64,000 bases of DNA. Source: Streptococcus australis (lineage in GTDB: Bacteria > Bacillota > Bacilli > Lactobacillales > Streptococcaceae). The notes below the pieces were generated by a model. It did no database searches, had not been told where the DNA came from, and was given only the letters and a program-made list of their open reading frames with translations. Of this stretch, positions 36,815 to 46,823 are shown in pieces. A program made the translations under genes and the position numbers. The DNA lies in NCBI RefSeq assembly GCF_003943615.1, contig NZ_RJPZ01000008.1, positions 1 through 64,000 of the forward strand, read 5' to 3'. Positions within the stretch are counted from its first letter, which is position 1. Each line of letters opens with the position of its first letter.

Positions 36815-36878
36815 TGGTGAAAAAGAGGTTCAACTACGAATCTCTTGCTATCGCCAAACTAAAAATTGAATTTCTTCT

Positions 36879-36906
36879 ATAAGCTGGGATGAGAGTCTCA
36901 GCTTAT
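36879..36906 (+). terminator. inverted repeat after nagA, weak terminator
   Basis: ATAAGCTG and CAGCTTAT enclose GGATGAGAGTCT, with inner GA/TC pairing. Only TTTGG follows, so termination would be weak. The rest of 36815-36940 shows nothing further. Confidence 0.5.
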
Positions 36907-36933
36907 TTGGATTGGATTCCCTGATCTAGCCAT

Positions 36934-36963
36934 TTGTCTCTTTGCTCCGATACATGGTATAAT
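36934..36963 (+). promoter_or_regulatory. promoter of the small membrane protein / aldo-keto reductase pair
   Basis: TTGTCT (36934-36939), 18 nt, TATAAT (36958-36963) with TGG before it (extended -10), 28 nt from the start codon. Confidence 0.7.
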
Positions 36964-36991
36964 GAAAGTAATTGAATCGCGAGGTAGTTTT

Positions 36992-37219
36992 ATGAATAAG
37001 ATAAACGTACGTTTTTTATTGATGGGCTTGTTTTTCTTTATCTACGGTATGTTGCGCCGTAGTCCCGTCATCCTAGTGGCAGGTAGTGCCTTTTTACTCT
37101 ATGCCTTTTTTAGTAAATCGATGGTGCAACCGAAGGAAAATATCTTTAAGCCAAAATTGCGCTTGAATGCGAAGACTTCTAAGTCTGGTGAAAAAACAAA
37201 GGAAAGTAACGGGAAATAA
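36992..37219 (+). CDS. small uncharacterised membrane protein
   Basis: A 75-aa protein with two closely spaced hydrophobic helices (about residues 5-20 and 25-42) separated by an RRSP turn. A Lys/Ser-rich tail follows. GAGGT lies 6 nt before ATG at 36992, so the ten extra in-frame codons upstream, which start in the -10, are not used. It ends one base before the aldo/keto reductase start and shares its promoter. Function unknown. Confidence 0.75.
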   Translation: MNKINVRFLLMGLFFFIYGMLRRSPVILVAGSAFLLYAFFSKSMVQPKENIFKPKLRLNAKTSKSGEKTKESNGK

Positions 37220-37220
37220 G

Positions 37221-38063
37221 ATGAAGAGCTACAAACTAAATGACGGACGCCACATTCCTGTACTAGGTTTTGGTACTTGGAAGGCGAAAGATGGCGAGGA
37301 AGCTTATCAAGCAGTAAAAGCAGCCTTAGAAGCGGGCTATCGCCATATTGATACGGCAGCCATCTATCAAAATGAAGAAAGCGTCGGAAAGGCTATCAAA
37401 GATAGTGGTATTCCAAGAGAAGAGCTTTTTGTAACGACCAAGTTGTGGAATAATCGTCACACCTATGAGGATGCTGTTAATGGCCTAGAAGAATCTTTGC
37501 ACAAATTGGGACTAGATTATATCGATTTGTACCTCATCCACTGGCCAAATCCTGTGACTCATCGAGAAAATGAGGCCTGGAAAGAACGGAATCGTGAGGT
37601 TTGGAGAGCCATGGAAGATATGCAGGCAGTGGGTAAAATTCGCTCGATTGGCGTGAGTAACTTTTTGCCTCATCACCTAGATGCTTTGTTTGAGAGTGCC
37701 AAAGTTCTTCCAGCAGTCAATCAGATCCGCTTGGCGCCTGGAGTTTATCAAGAGGAAGTAGTCCGTTATTGCCGTGATAAAGGAATTTTATTGGAGGCAT
37801 GGGGTCCATTTGGTCAAGGAGAGCTTTTTCAAAATGAGACAGTTCTTGCATTGGCTAAAAAATATAGCGTTACTCCAGCCCAGCTTCTTTTAGCTTGGAG
37901 TTTAGCAGAAGAATTTTTACCTTTGCCTAAATCAGTGACTCCTGAACGCATTGCAAGTAATCTGCAATGCACTACAATCGAATTGGCTCTAGAAGACTGT
38001 GAGCTCCTTCGGAAGATCCCAGTAGAAGCGGGAGCGCCAGATCCAGATACCAAAGACTTTTAA
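37221..38063 (+). CDS. aldo/keto reductase
   Basis: A 280-aa AKR-fold NADPH-dependent reductase of the 2,5-diketogluconate-reductase-like group. The catalytic set is visible: Asp and Tyr in HIDTAAIYQNE, Lys in TTKLWN and His in LIHWPNP. The C-terminal NADP-binding part includes LPKSVTPERIASNL. It may act on methylglyoxal or other small carbonyls; the substrate is not readable. ATG at 37221 directly follows the small membrane protein gene. Confidence 0.9.
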   Translation: MKSYKLNDGRHIPVLGFGTWKAKDGEEAYQAVKAALEAGYRHIDTAAIYQNEESVGKAIKDSGIPREELFVTTKLWNNRHTYEDAVNGLEESLHKLGLDYIDLYLIHWPNPVTHRENEAWKERNREVWRAMEDMQAVGKIRSIGVSNFLPHHLDALFESAKVLPAVNQIRLAPGVYQEEVVRYCRDKGILLEAWGPFGQGELFQNETVLALAKKYSVTPAQLLLAWSLAEEFLPLPKSVTPERIASNLQCTTIELALEDCELLRKIPVEAGAPDPDTKDF

Positions 38064-38090
38064 GATAGTAAGTTAGTTGATTTATAAAAG

Positions 38091-38121
38091 ACAGTGAGAG
38101 TTTGCTCTCGCTGTTTTTTTG
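38091..38121 (+). terminator. terminator after the aldo/keto reductase gene
   Basis: ACAGTGAGAG and CTCTCGCTGT pair (one G-U) around TTTG, followed by seven T. The next 200 nt to the protease gene are AT-rich, with no recognised feature other than its promoter. Confidence 0.9.
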
Positions 38122-38284
38122 TGCAATGAGATAAAAAACGGACGATTAGTTTTAGTTTTCTAATTATTCGAATCGCAAAACCACTAAAAACAAACAAAAA
38201 AACAACTAATTAAAGATATTGTTCGGAAATATTACAATTTGATAACAAAGTTAATGTTGAGTGAATTTTCTGAAAAATTAGGAG

Positions 38285-38290
38285 TATAAT
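38285..38290 (+). promoter_or_regulatory. -10 of the cell-envelope protease gene
   Basis: TATAAT 30 nt before ATG. A convincing -35 at standard distance is not seen (TTGAGT at 38257 is 22 nt away), so an activator or a weak -35 is possible. Confidence 0.45.
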
Positions 38291-38320
38291 AAGAATAATT
38301 TAGTATATAGGGGGAATTTT

Positions 38321-41300
38321 ATGAGTAAACAGCGTTTCTCATTGAGAAAATATAAATTTGGTGTTGCATCGGTGCTGTTAGGATCGGTTCTTGTCTTTGG
38401 AGCAGGGAATGTAAGTGCGAATGAAACAAAACAACCAGAGACTGCAGTAGTTGCATCTGCAGAAGCAAATCCAGCGTTGCCAACTCCTGTAAGTGATCAG
38501 GCAAATGAGCAGATTAGAGACTCAGTAGTTGAAAATGGTAAAGTTGTTGACGAACCAGCCTCTTCAGAAAAAGGGGCAACAAGTCCATCTGTCGAATCAG
38601 GTAGCCAAGTAGTTGCCCAGGAAGCAAAAACAGAGGATAAAGCTACTGAAAAGCAAGTAGAAGCTGTAACTAAAATTGAGGCTAAACCTGCAGAAAAAGC
38701 AAGTGAGGGACAGGAAAAAACAGAAGTTAAACCCTCTTCAACAGAGGAGAAGGCTGAGGCTAAACCTGCAACAGAAGCAAGAGCTGAAAAGAAAGCTGAA
38801 GACAAACCATTCAGTATCAGCAGCAATACGATGATTAATGTGCCTCAAACTTGGGAAAAAGGCTACAAGGGTGAAGGGACTGTTGTTGCAGTCATTGACT
38901 CTGGTTTAGATGTCTACCATGAAGTATTGCGGATTTCAGACCCGACAAAAGGGAAGTTCAAAAATCAAACAGAATTAGAAGCTGCAAAAAAAGCAGCGGG
39001 AATTGATTACGGAAAATGGTACAACGATAAGGTCGTCTTTGCTTATGATTATATGGATGGAGATGACAATATTAAAGAAAAAGACCATGATTCACATGGT
39101 ATGCACGTAACAGGGATCGCGACTGGGAACCCTAACAAAAAAGCTGGGGATGGCAACTATGTATACGGAGTTGCTCCAGAAGCCCAAGTGATGTTTATGC
39201 GAGTCTTCTCTGATCGTAGTGGATCAACCAGTGATGTTGTCTATGTGAAAGCAATTGATGACGCAGTTGCATTGGGAGCTGATGTCATTAACATGAGTTT
39301 AGGATCTGCGACAGGTTCTACAGTGAATGCTAGTCCCGCCGTCCGGGAAGCCATCCAGCGAGCACGAGCAAAAGGGGTTAGCGTCATTATCGCGGCAGGA
39401 AATAGCAATACCTATGGATACGGTTATGACAACCCAAGTGCTGACAATCCTGATTACGGTGTCGTGGGCAGTCCTTCAACTGTAGAAGAGTCTATTTCGG
39501 TTGCCTCAGTAAATGACTCGGTTGTAACAGAAGAAGTCTTTACAGTTCGTGGTTTGGAAGAAAATGCTGACTTGGACAAAGGGAAATTCACCTATACAGC
39601 AGCTGAAACAGATGTCAATTTCGAAAATGGGAAAGAATATGACTATGTGGATGCTGGCTTGGGACGTGAGAGTGATTTAGAAACTCTCGATTTGACTGGT
39701 AAAGTCGCCCTCATCAAACGTGGTGAGATCACCTTCTCGGATAAGGTCGCTAATGTCTATAAAAAGGGAGCAATTGGAGCCCTTATTTACAACAGTGTCG
39801 AAGGCGCGAGTGTCAAAATGGGCCTCGGAGGGGATGCGAGAAAGATCCCTGCTGTTTTCATTTCTAAGCGCTATGGAGAAGCGATTAAAGGCAAAGACTA
39901 CAAGATAGTCTTTGATGGTAGCCTGGATAACCGTCCAAACCCTGATGCAGGGAAGATATCCGAATTCTCTAGTTGGGGAGTTTCAACGGATGGCCAATTA
40001 AAACCGGATGTCACAGCACCTGGTGGATCGATCTTTTCATCTCTAAATGACAATAGCTATGGTAGTATGAGCGGAACCAGTATGGCCTCCCCTCATGTAG
40101 CTGGAGTATCGGCTTTGGTGAAGGAATACCTCCAAGCTCACCATCCAGAACTTTCACCAGAGAAGCTATCTGCAACGGTTAAGGCCTTGATCATGTCAAC
40201 CGCAAAACCGCACTTCAACAAAGAAACGGGCGCCTACACTTCGGTACGTCAACAAGGGGCGGGGATTGTGGATACTGCTGCAGCGGTTTCAACAGACCTG
40301 TATGTAACGAATGAAGATGCTTACCCAAGCGTCACACTTGGCAATGTCGAGGACCGTTTTAGTTTTGATGTAACCGTTCATAATATTTCTGATACTGACA
40401 GAGAGTTGAAGATGATTGTGAATACTACTACTGACGATGTAAAAGACGATCACTTTACCTTGAAGCCACGGAAATTAACAGAGACGGTATGGCCAAATGT
40501 AACCGTAAAAGCTCATAGTAGTCAGACAGTGACGGTGACTGTCGATGCGTCTAAGTTTGCAGAAGAATTGACTAAATTGATGCCGAACGGTTACTTCCTA
40601 GAAGGATTTGTCCGCTTTGTGGATCCAGCAGATGACGGCGATGTGGTTAGCATTCCATTTATGGGCTTCCGTGGTTCTTTCCAAAATATCCCTGCTGTTG
40701 AAAAACCAATCTACAACTTGGTAAGAGAAGGAAAATCAGGATTCTACTATGATGTTCCAGAAACCAAACACGTGCCATCAAATGCGAATGTAACATCCTT
40801 AGTCTCTAACGCTAACGACGTGCTCTATTCGACTGCTAAGAAGAAAACAGCAGAACGAAGCCCAATCGTTCTTGGGACAGTAGAAACTCCAGAAGGTTTG
40901 AATGTCCTCCATTTAGATGCGGATGGCAATGTACGTCTGGCTATTTCTCCAGATGGAGATGGAAACAAAGATTACGTGCAGTACCGTGCTGTAGTCTTGC
41001 GAAACCTAAAAAAAATGAAAGCAGCTGTCTACAAGGCGGATAATCAAGCATTTGCTCAGCCAGTTTGGACAAGTACAGGAACTTTCTCTGCTCGTAAGAA
41101 TTACTTTGACGGACGTGGGAAACAATCTTATCTAGTCGACAACACGGCTTGGGAAGGAACTGATGCCAAGGGTGAAAAGGTGGCGGATGGTCACTATGTC
41201 TATGAGGTTCGTTATACACCAGCAGTTCCAGGAGCAGACGAGCAAGTTGTTCGCTTTAACCTCCAAATTGATACCCAAAACCCAGTCTTGACTTCAGGTT

Positions 41301-42799
41301 ACACAACCAAGAAGGATGGAGTAGAAACCTTCTATGCTCGTAAAACAAAAGATGTTGGCAATGGTGGAATCTTACGAGAGCAAGTCTTCTATGTCAAGGC
41401 CTTTGATGAAGAGGGGACCTTGGTTAAGGAGGGGAAAGACGGCCTAGGGAAGACTAGTCGCTTTGAAAACCGTGTCTATTTAACGACGAATGAAGATGGT
41501 GGCTATACTCTTCCAGAAGGAATCAGTAAAGACTTACTTTACTATGTGGTAGAAGACTACGCTGGAAACCGTGACTTTGCTTCTCTTGCTGATTTTGCTG
41601 GTACTGAAGATAGTGGCCGAATTAAGGTGTCAGTCCTAGATGCTGATACACATCAAGAATTAGATACCGATTTTGTCTACCGTATCAAGGATGATCAAGG
41701 ACGGTATGTCAACTTAGACAAAGGGAAAGAAATCAATTTCCTTAAGTTTGGTAGCTATGTTGCAGAACTCTTTGCCTATGATAAATCAGATCTGAAACTC
41801 GTCAGCGAACGAACTCAGAAATTTGAAATCACTGCAGAGGATAGCTTTAAGACCATCGAATTCTTGGCTAAAGAGATTGTCACTGCACCTTTGAGTCTGG
41901 TCTTTGATCAAGCAGTACCAAGAACAACACCAGTTGTCTTGAAAAATGAAGCTGGAGAAACCTTTGTTCTTCCAGTTCAACGCTATGGTAAGAATGCCTT
42001 TGGAAAAGATGTCCCAGTTGGAACCTATACGATTTCAGTCGGTCTACCAACAGGCTATGAGTTATTTGAGGATGCACCGACTGTGACCGTTCTGGCGGAC
42101 CAAAACAATCTCGCGAAACTTTCTGTTGTCATTAAGTCCCAATTGTTGCAATTGTTAGCTCAACAAGCTAACTTGACCAGCACTCCTCAGTACTTTAATG
42201 CAACGAGTGAAAAACGTTTAGCCTATGATGCAGTTTATCAAGAAGCTCAGAAAGCTCTTGCGACTAAGTTGTCACAAGCAGAAGTTAACAAAGTCCTTTC
42301 AAATCTTGAATTGGTAACAAGTCAATTAGATGGGAAAGAGTCTGATTTTACAGCACTTAAATCAGCCATTGCTGCCTATGATGTGACCTCAAAAACAGGT
42401 CGTTATGCGAATGCTAAAGATACTGCTCGGCGTGCCTTTGATCAAAGCTTTAAGGAATTGGCCCTCTTGCTCGTTCGTGAAGGTGTGACACAAGAGCAAA
42501 TCAACCAAGCACTTGCGAACTACCAGACTGCTGATCAACAGTTAAATGGGAAAACAACTGATTTTTCAAGTCTTAAGAAACTGATTGCGTCAGAACTCCA
42601 GTTCCAAGCTAAGAACGCTAAGTTTATCTATGCAGCAGATAAGGTGAAGGTGAACTACCTTCAAGCCTTTATCCGCGCTCAAGCTGTACTGGCTAATCCT
42701 GGTGCTAGTCAACAGGAAGTCAAGGCGGCCTTAGCAGAGGTTAAAGCTGCTAAGAAAAAATTAAATGGGAAAAAACCAAAGGTTGCAAAACGCCCATAA
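38321..42799 (+). CDS. large S8 (subtilisin-like) cell-envelope serine protease with FIVAR repeats
   Basis: This 1492-aa secreted protease belongs to the C5a-peptidase/CspA/lactocepin group. A YSIRK-type signal (RFSLRKYKFGVASVLLGS, cut near residue 34) leads to a Glu/Lys/Ala-rich spacer (about 35-165). The subtilisin domain has Asp193 (VIDSG), His259 (DSHGMHV), the oxyanion Asn in AAGNSN and Ser587 (SGTSMASPH). A PA insert lies around GKVALIKRGE. Fn3-like domains follow (about 670-1270), then three FIVAR-type repeats ending in LDGK/LNGK. The end is KKPKVAKRP, with no LPXTG, membrane helix or sorting tail. It may cleave host proteins or casein-like substrates. GGGGG precedes ATG. Confidence 0.9.
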   Translation: MSKQRFSLRKYKFGVASVLLGSVLVFGAGNVSANETKQPETAVVASAEANPALPTPVSDQANEQIRDSVVENGKVVDEPASSEKGATSPSVESGSQVVAQEAKTEDKATEKQVEAVTKIEAKPAEKASEGQEKTEVKPSSTEEKAEAKPATEARAEKKAEDKPFSISSNTMINVPQTWEKGYKGEGTVVAVIDSGLDVYHEVLRISDPTKGKFKNQTELEAAKKAAGIDYGKWYNDKVVFAYDYMDGDDNIKEKDHDSHGMHVTGIATGNPNKKAGDGNYVYGVAPEAQVMFMRVFSDRSGSTSDVVYVKAIDDAVALGADVINMSLGSATGSTVNASPAVREAIQRARAKGVSVIIAAGNSNTYGYGYDNPSADNPDYGVVGSPSTVEESISVASVNDSVVTEEVFTVRGLEENADLDKGKFTYTAAETDVNFENGKEYDYVDAGLGRESDLETLDLTGKVALIKRGEITFSDKVANVYKKGAIGALIYNSVEGASVKMGLGGDARKIPAVFISKRYGEAIKGKDYKIVFDGSLDNRPNPDAGKISEFSSWGVSTDGQLKPDVTAPGGSIFSSLNDNSYGSMSGTSMASPHVAGVSALVKEYLQAHHPELSPEKLSATVKALIMSTAKPHFNKETGAYTSVRQQGAGIVDTAAAVSTDLYVTNEDAYPSVTLGNVEDRFSFDVTVHNISDTDRELKMIVNTTTDDVKDDHFTLKPRKLTETVWPNVTVKAHSSQTVTVTVDASKFAEELTKLMPNGYFLEGFVRFVDPADDGDVVSIPFMGFRGSFQNIPAVEKPIYNLVREGKSGFYYDVPETKHVPSNANVTSLVSNANDVLYSTAKKKTAERSPIVLGTVETPEGLNVLHLDADGNVRLAISPDGDGNKDYVQYRAVVLRNLKKMKAAVYKADNQAFAQPVWTSTGTFSARKNYFDGRGKQSYLVDNTAWEGTDAKGEKVADGHYVYEVRYTPAVPGADEQVVRFNLQIDTQNPVLTSGYTTKKDGVETFYARKTKDVGNGGILREQVFYVKAFDEEGTLVKEGKDGLGKTSRFENRVYLTTNEDGGYTLPEGISKDLLYYVVEDYAGNRDFASLADFAGTEDSGRIKVSVLDADTHQELDTDFVYRIKDDQGRYVNLDKGKEINFLKFGSYVAELFAYDKSDLKLVSERTQKFEITAEDSFKTIEFLAKEIVTAPLSLVFDQAVPRTTPVVLKNEAGETFVLPVQRYGKNAFGKDVPVGTYTISVGLPTGYELFEDAPTVTVLADQNNLAKLSVVIKSQLLQLLAQQANLTSTPQYFNATSEKRLAYDAVYQEAQKALATKLSQAEVNKVLSNLELVTSQLDGKESDFTALKSAIAAYDVTSKTGRYANAKDTARRAFDQSFKELALLLVREGVTQEQINQALANYQTADQQLNGKTTDFSSLKKLIASELQFQAKNAKFIYAADKVKVNYLQAFIRAQAVLANPGASQQEVKAALAEVKAAKKKLNGKKPKVAKRP

Positions 42800-42827
42800 C
42801 CTTACCCTTTCTTTGAAAGGAATTTAT

Positions 42828-42863
42828 ACAAGTCTGAAACAACTGTTTCGGACTTGTTTTTTG
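42828..42863 (+). terminator. terminator after the protease gene
   Basis: ACAAGTCTGAAAC pairs with GTTTCGGACTTGT (one G-U) around AACT, followed by TTTTTTG. The glyQ promoter begins at the next base. Confidence 0.9.
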
Positions 42864-42892
42864 TTTACACTCGAATAGAAATCTGCTATAAT
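42864..42892 (+). promoter_or_regulatory. promoter of glyQS
   Basis: TTTACA (42864-42869), 17 nt, TATAAT (42887-42892) preceded by TGC, an extended -10. Confidence 0.8.
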
Positions 42893-42897
42893 ACTAG

Positions 42898-43098
42898 TCA
42901 AGAAAGAAAGGCTTATGGCGTTTTTTTAGCGAGCTTGGGACAGTGAAAGCCAAGTAGAACAAAATAGGCAAGTGGCGCTTTCTCTCAGTAGATAGCTGAG
43001 TACAGTAGAATAAAATGAAGTAATAAATTAGGGTGGAACCGCGTTTCTGACGCCCCTAGGTCACTTGACTTAGGGGGAAGACACGGTTCTTTTTGTAT
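42898..43098 (+). promoter_or_regulatory. glycine T-box riboswitch of glyQS
   Basis: A leader of about 200 nt with the exact T-box core AGGGTGGAACCGCG (43030-43043). A likely glycine specifier GGC lies at 42967-42969. The terminator pairs CGCCCCTA with TTAGGGGG and AACCGCGT with the ACACGGTT segment before CTTTTT. Uncharged tRNA-Gly should favour read-through into glyQ and glyS. Confidence 0.9.
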
Positions 43099-43137
43099 TC
43101 TAGGTCGCAAGAAACTATATTAATTAAGGAGTATTTA

Positions 43138-44055
43138 ATGTCTAAGAAATTAACCTTTCAAGAAATTATTTTGACTTTGCAACAATACTGGAATGATCAG
43201 GGTTGTATGCTCATGCAGGCTTATGATAACGAAAAAGGTGCGGGAACCATGAGTCCTTATACCTTCCTCCGTGCCATTGGTCCTGAACCATGGAATGCGG
43301 CCTATGTAGAGCCATCACGTCGTCCAGCAGATGGACGTTACGGGGAAAACCCAAATCGCCTTTACCAGCACCACCAATTCCAAGTGGTTATGAAACCATC
43401 CCCATCAAACATTCAAGAACTTTACCTTGAGTCATTGGAAAAACTGGGTATCAATCCTTTGGAACACGATATCCGCTTCGTTGAAGATAACTGGGAAAAC
43501 CCATCAACAGGATCAGCAGGTCTTGGTTGGGAAGTATGGTTGGACGGTATGGAAATCACTCAGTTCACCTACTTCCAACAGGTTGGTGGCTTGGCAACAG
43601 GTCCTGTTACCGCTGAGGTCACCTATGGTTTGGAACGTTTGGCTTCTTACATCCAAGAAGTAGACTCAGTTTATGATATCGAGTGGGCTCCAGGTGTTAA
43701 ATACGGAGAAATCTTCCTTCAACCAGAATATGAGCACTCAAAATACAGCTTTGAAGTTTCAGATCAAGATATGCTTCTTGAAAACTTTGAAAAATTTGAA
43801 AAAGAGGCCGGACGTGCTTTGGAATTGGGTCTCGTTCACCCAGCCTATGACTACGTTTTGAAATGTTCACATACCTTTAACTTACTTGATGCTCGTGGAG
43901 CGGTATCTGTTACAGAACGTGCCGGCTACATTGCCCGCATTCGTAACTTGGCCCGTGTCGTAGCTAAGACCTTTGTTGCAGAACGTAAAAAACTTGGTTA
44001 CCCACTGCTAGATGAAGCTACACGCGCCAAACTCCTAGCAGAAGAGGAAGAATAG
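43138..44055 (+). CDS. glyQ: glycyl-tRNA synthetase alpha subunit
   Basis: The catalytic subunit of the bacterial alpha2-beta2 GlyRS. The 305-aa class II protein begins [22 protein letters not shown]. It carries the motif region [19 protein letters not shown] and the glycine-site part [20 protein letters not shown] at 43138 follows TAAGGAG, and the in-frame extension upstream is T-box leader. A structured 130-nt element separates it from glyS. Confidence 0.96.
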   Translation: MSKKLTFQEIILTLQQYWNDQGCMLMQAYDNEKGAGTMSPYTFLRAIGPEPWNAAYVEPSRRPADGRYGENPNRLYQHHQFQVVMKPSPSNIQELYLESLEKLGINPLEHDIRFVEDNWENPSTGSAGLGWEVWLDGMEITQFTYFQQVGGLATGPVTAEVTYGLERLASYIQEVDSVYDIEWAPGVKYGEIFLQPEYEHSKYSFEVSDQDMLLENFEKFEKEAGRALELGLVHPAYDYVLKCSHTFNLLDARGAVSVTERAGYIARIRNLARVVAKTFVAERKKLGYPLLDEATRAKLLAEEEE

Positions 44056-44106
44056 ACAGAATTACAGGAATAAATGACTGAAAGTCGACCGTAGGTCGCT
44101 AAATAA

Positions 44107-44237
44107 AACAAGACCGCTGTAGTGAAAGTCGGATAAGAAGTTTCTTATCCGACTGGGGAACTGACGAGACTTAAGGCTTGACAGTTAGCAATGAAACCGA
44201 AGGTTTGCTTGCGTCCCCCACTACTAAAGGTCTTGTT
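44107..44237 (+). ncRNA. structured intergenic element, copy 2 (candidate RNA)
   Basis: The outer stem is AACAAGACC (44107-44115) with GGTCTTGTT (44229-44237), and the second stem TAGTG with CACTA. Inside are a 12-bp hairpin (GTCGGATAAGAA with TTCTTATCCGAC), an AACTG/CAGTT hairpin enclosing GAGACTTAAGGCTT, and AAACC/GGTTT with loop GAA. Conserved blocks, in order, are CCGCTGT, GAGACTTAAGGCT, GTTAGCAATGAAAC, CGAAG and CGTCCC, as in the minus-strand element at 17817-17678. It has no open reading frame and is carried in the glyQS transcript. Confidence 0.65.
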
Positions 44238-44267
44238 GAAGAACATTAATTGTGTAAAGGAAAAAAC

Positions 44268-46304
44268 ATGACAAAAAACTTATTAGTAGAACTAGGACTT
44301 GAAGAGTTACCAGCCTACGTTGTCACACCAAGTGAAAAACAATTGGGTGAGAAAATGGCAGCCTTCTTGGATGAAAACCGTCTTTCATATGAAAGCATTC
44401 AAACCTTCTCAACTCCACGTCGTTTGGCTGTTCGTGTACTTGGTTTAGCAGACCAACAAACCGATTTGACTGAAGATTTTAAAGGACCTTCTAAGAAAAT
44501 TGCCTTGGATGCTGATGGAAACTTCTCAAAAGCAGCGCAAGGCTTTGTCCGTGGAAAAGGCTTGACTGTAGATGACATCGAATTCCGTGAAGTTAAGGGA
44601 GAAGAATACGTTTACGTGACGAAACATGAAGCTGGAAAACCTGCCAAAGAAGTCTTGGCCGGCGTTCCAGAAGTACTTGCTTCATTGACTTTCCCTGTCA
44701 GCATGCACTGGGCTAACAACAGCTTTGAATACATTCGTCCAGTTCATACCTTGATTGTCCTTTTGGGTGATGAAGCGCTTGATCTCGACTTCTTGGATAT
44801 CCATTCAGGTCGTGTGAGTCGCGGACACCGTTTCCTTGGACATGAAGTGGAAATTACCAATGCGGATTCGTACGAAGAAGACCTTCGTACCGTTTACGTC
44901 ATTGCAGACAGCAAAGAACGTGAAAACATGATTCGTGAGCAAATCAAAGCTATTGAAACAGAACAAGGTGTTCAAGTCCAAATCGAAGAAGGACTTTTGA
45001 ATGAAGTCTTGAACTTGGTCGAATACCCAACTGCCTTTATGGGAAGTTTCGATACTAAGTATTTGGACGTTCCAGAAGAAGTCTTGGTGACATCAATGGA
45101 AACGCACCAACGTTACTTTGTTGTACGTGACCTTGACGGTAAGCTTAAACCAAACTTCATCTCAGTCCGTAATGGGAATGCTGAGCACTTGGAAAATGTT
45201 ATCCGAGGAAATGAAAAAGTCTTGGTGGCGCGTCTCGAAGATGGTGAATTCTTCTGGCGTGAAGACCAAAAACTCAAGATTGAAGACCTGGTTGCTAAAT
45301 TGGCACACGTGACTTTCCATGAAAAAATCGGTTCTCTTTCAGAACACATGGCCCGTGCTGGTGTCATTGCGGCTTCCTTAGCTGAGCAAGCTGGCTTGAC
45401 TGCTGAAGAAAAAGCTGCTGTAGCTCGTGCAGCAGAAATCTACAAATTTGACCTCTTGACTGGTATGGTTGGAGAGTTTGATGAATTGCAAGGAATCATG
45501 GGTGAAAAATACGCCCTCCTTGCTGGTGAAGATGCTGCAGTAGCGACAGCTATCCGTGAGCACTACCTGCCTGATGCAGCAGACGGAGCCCTTCCTGAAA
45601 CCAAGGTTGGTGCCATCCTTGCTCTTGCGGATAAATTGGATACCCTTCTTTCCTTCTTCTCAGTCGGTTTGATTCCGTCTGGTTCCAATGACCCTTATGC
45701 GCTTCGCCGTGCAACACAAGGGATTGTTCGGATCTTGGATGCCTTTGGTTGGAACATCCCGATGGATGAGTTAATCGATAGTCTTTACGGACTTTCATTT
45801 GCTAGTCTTTCGTATGCCAATCAAGCAGAAGTGCTCAACTTCATCAAGGCGCGTGTAGACAAGATGATGGGACGCACATCTAAAGACATCAAAGAAGCTG
45901 TACTTGCTGGTTCAAACTTCGTGGTAGCGGATATGCTTGAAGCGGCTGAAGCTCTTTCAGAAGCTGCTAAGACTGATGGTTATAAGGCAGCTGTTGAGTC
46001 ACTCTCTCGTGCCTTCAACTTGGCAGAAAAAGCAGATGCTTCAGTAGCGGTCGATGCTAGTCTCTTTGAAAATGATCAAGAAAAAGCCTTGGCTCAAGCA
46101 GCAGAAAGTCTTGAATTGACAGGTTCAGCTAGCGACAAATTAGCTCAACTCTTTGCTCTCAGCCCAGTCATTGACGCTTTCTTTGACAATACCATGGTTA
46201 TGGCAGAAGATGAGGCTGTTAAAAATAACCGTTTGGCCCTTCTTGCTGGTCTTGTAGCGAAGGCTAAGGCTGTCGCCGCTTTCAACCAATTGAACACAAA
46301 ATAG
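44268..46304 (+). CDS. glyS: glycyl-tRNA synthetase beta subunit
   Basis: The tRNA-binding subunit of GlyRS. The 678-aa protein begins [19 protein letters not shown] and has the HD-like domain around residue 380-430. The C-terminal anticodon-binding part is alanine-rich (about 570-678). GGAAAAAAC before ATG is a modest ribosome site; the six in-frame codons upstream from 44250 are rejected on family length. In the same transcript as glyQ. Confidence 0.96.
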   Translation: MTKNLLVELGLEELPAYVVTPSEKQLGEKMAAFLDENRLSYESIQTFSTPRRLAVRVLGLADQQTDLTEDFKGPSKKIALDADGNFSKAAQGFVRGKGLTVDDIEFREVKGEEYVYVTKHEAGKPAKEVLAGVPEVLASLTFPVSMHWANNSFEYIRPVHTLIVLLGDEALDLDFLDIHSGRVSRGHRFLGHEVEITNADSYEEDLRTVYVIADSKERENMIREQIKAIETEQGVQVQIEEGLLNEVLNLVEYPTAFMGSFDTKYLDVPEEVLVTSMETHQRYFVVRDLDGKLKPNFISVRNGNAEHLENVIRGNEKVLVARLEDGEFFWREDQKLKIEDLVAKLAHVTFHEKIGSLSEHMARAGVIAASLAEQAGLTAEEKAAVARAAEIYKFDLLTGMVGEFDELQGIMGEKYALLAGEDAAVATAIREHYLPDAADGALPETKVGAILALADKLDTLLSFFSVGLIPSGSNDPYALRRATQGIVRILDAFGWNIPMDELIDSLYGLSFASLSYANQAEVLNFIKARVDKMMGRTSKDIKEAVLAGSNFVVADMLEAAEALSEAAKTDGYKAAVESLSRAFNLAEKADASVAVDASLFENDQEKALAQAAESLELTGSASDKLAQLFALSPVIDAFFDNTMVMAEDEAVKNNRLALLAGLVAKAKAVAAFNQLNTK

Positions 46305-46316
46305 AGGTAAAAGAAT

Positions 46317-46574
46317 ATGGATCCTAAAAAAATTGCTCGTATTAATGAGCTTGCTAAAAAGAAAAAGACGGAAGGTTTGACTGCAGAAGAAAAAGTTGAA
46401 CAAGCCAAACTTCGTGAAGAGTATATCGAAGGCTATCGTCGTTCCGTTCGTCACCACGTGGAAGGAATTAAAATCGTGGATGAAGAAGGAAATGACGTGA
46501 CACCAGAAAAACTACGTCAAGTCCAACGAGAAAAAGGCTTGCATGGCCGTAGCCTTGATGATCCCAATTCATAA
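46317..46574 (+). CDS. DUF896 family protein (YnzC-like)
   Basis: An 85-aa helical protein with the DUF896 pattern: [25 protein letters not shown], a helical hairpin, then [19 protein letters not shown] (both landmarks). AGAGGTAAAAG precedes ATG. The family is widespread in Firmicutes, and its function is not established. It lies 12 nt after glyS and closes the operon at a terminator. Confidence 0.92.
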   Translation: MDPKKIARINELAKKKKTEGLTAEEKVEQAKLREEYIEGYRRSVRHHVEGIKIVDEEGNDVTPEKLRQVQREKGLHGRSLDDPNS

Positions 46575-46584
46575 ATAGACAATA

Positions 46585-46620
46585 GAAAACTCGATCAGAT
46601 GTTGAACTGATCGAGTTTTC
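46585..46620. terminator. bidirectional terminator after the DUF896 gene
   Basis: GAAAACTCGATCAG and CTGATCGAGTTTTC around an 8-nt loop. The A/T ends allow use from both sides, serving the glyQS operon (+) and the small membrane gene (-). Confidence 0.85.
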
Positions 46621-46634
46621 TAGTTCTATATGGG

Positions 46635-46817
46635 CTACTCTGAATCCTTATCTCTATTTTTGTAGTTTTTCCATTGATTTTTAAATATCCAAATGGAGAC
46701 GGCAAGAACAAAGGTAGCTGTCCAAAAAATCCAAGGGACAGGAGTTTGTAGGAAAAAGTAAACTGCAATAAGATCGGCAACTAGCAGGCCAAGGAGAAGG
46801 TATTTCTTATCTTTCAT
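46635..46817 (-). CDS. small membrane protein, probably from a leaderless mRNA
   Basis: A 60-aa protein: a short Lys-rich N terminus, two hydrophobic helices (about 5-22 and 27-45) with a TPVPW turn, and a charged tail KNQWKNYKNRDKDSE. No family is recognised. There is no Shine-Dalgarno; TACAAT (46829-46824) ends only six bases before ATG, so transcription should begin at or next to the A of the start codon. It is divergent from rsmH. Confidence 0.7.
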   Translation of the reverse strand: MKDKKYLLLGLLVADLIAVYFFLQTPVPWIFWTATFVLAVSIWIFKNQWKNYKNRDKDSE

Positions 46818-46823
46818 AGAGTT

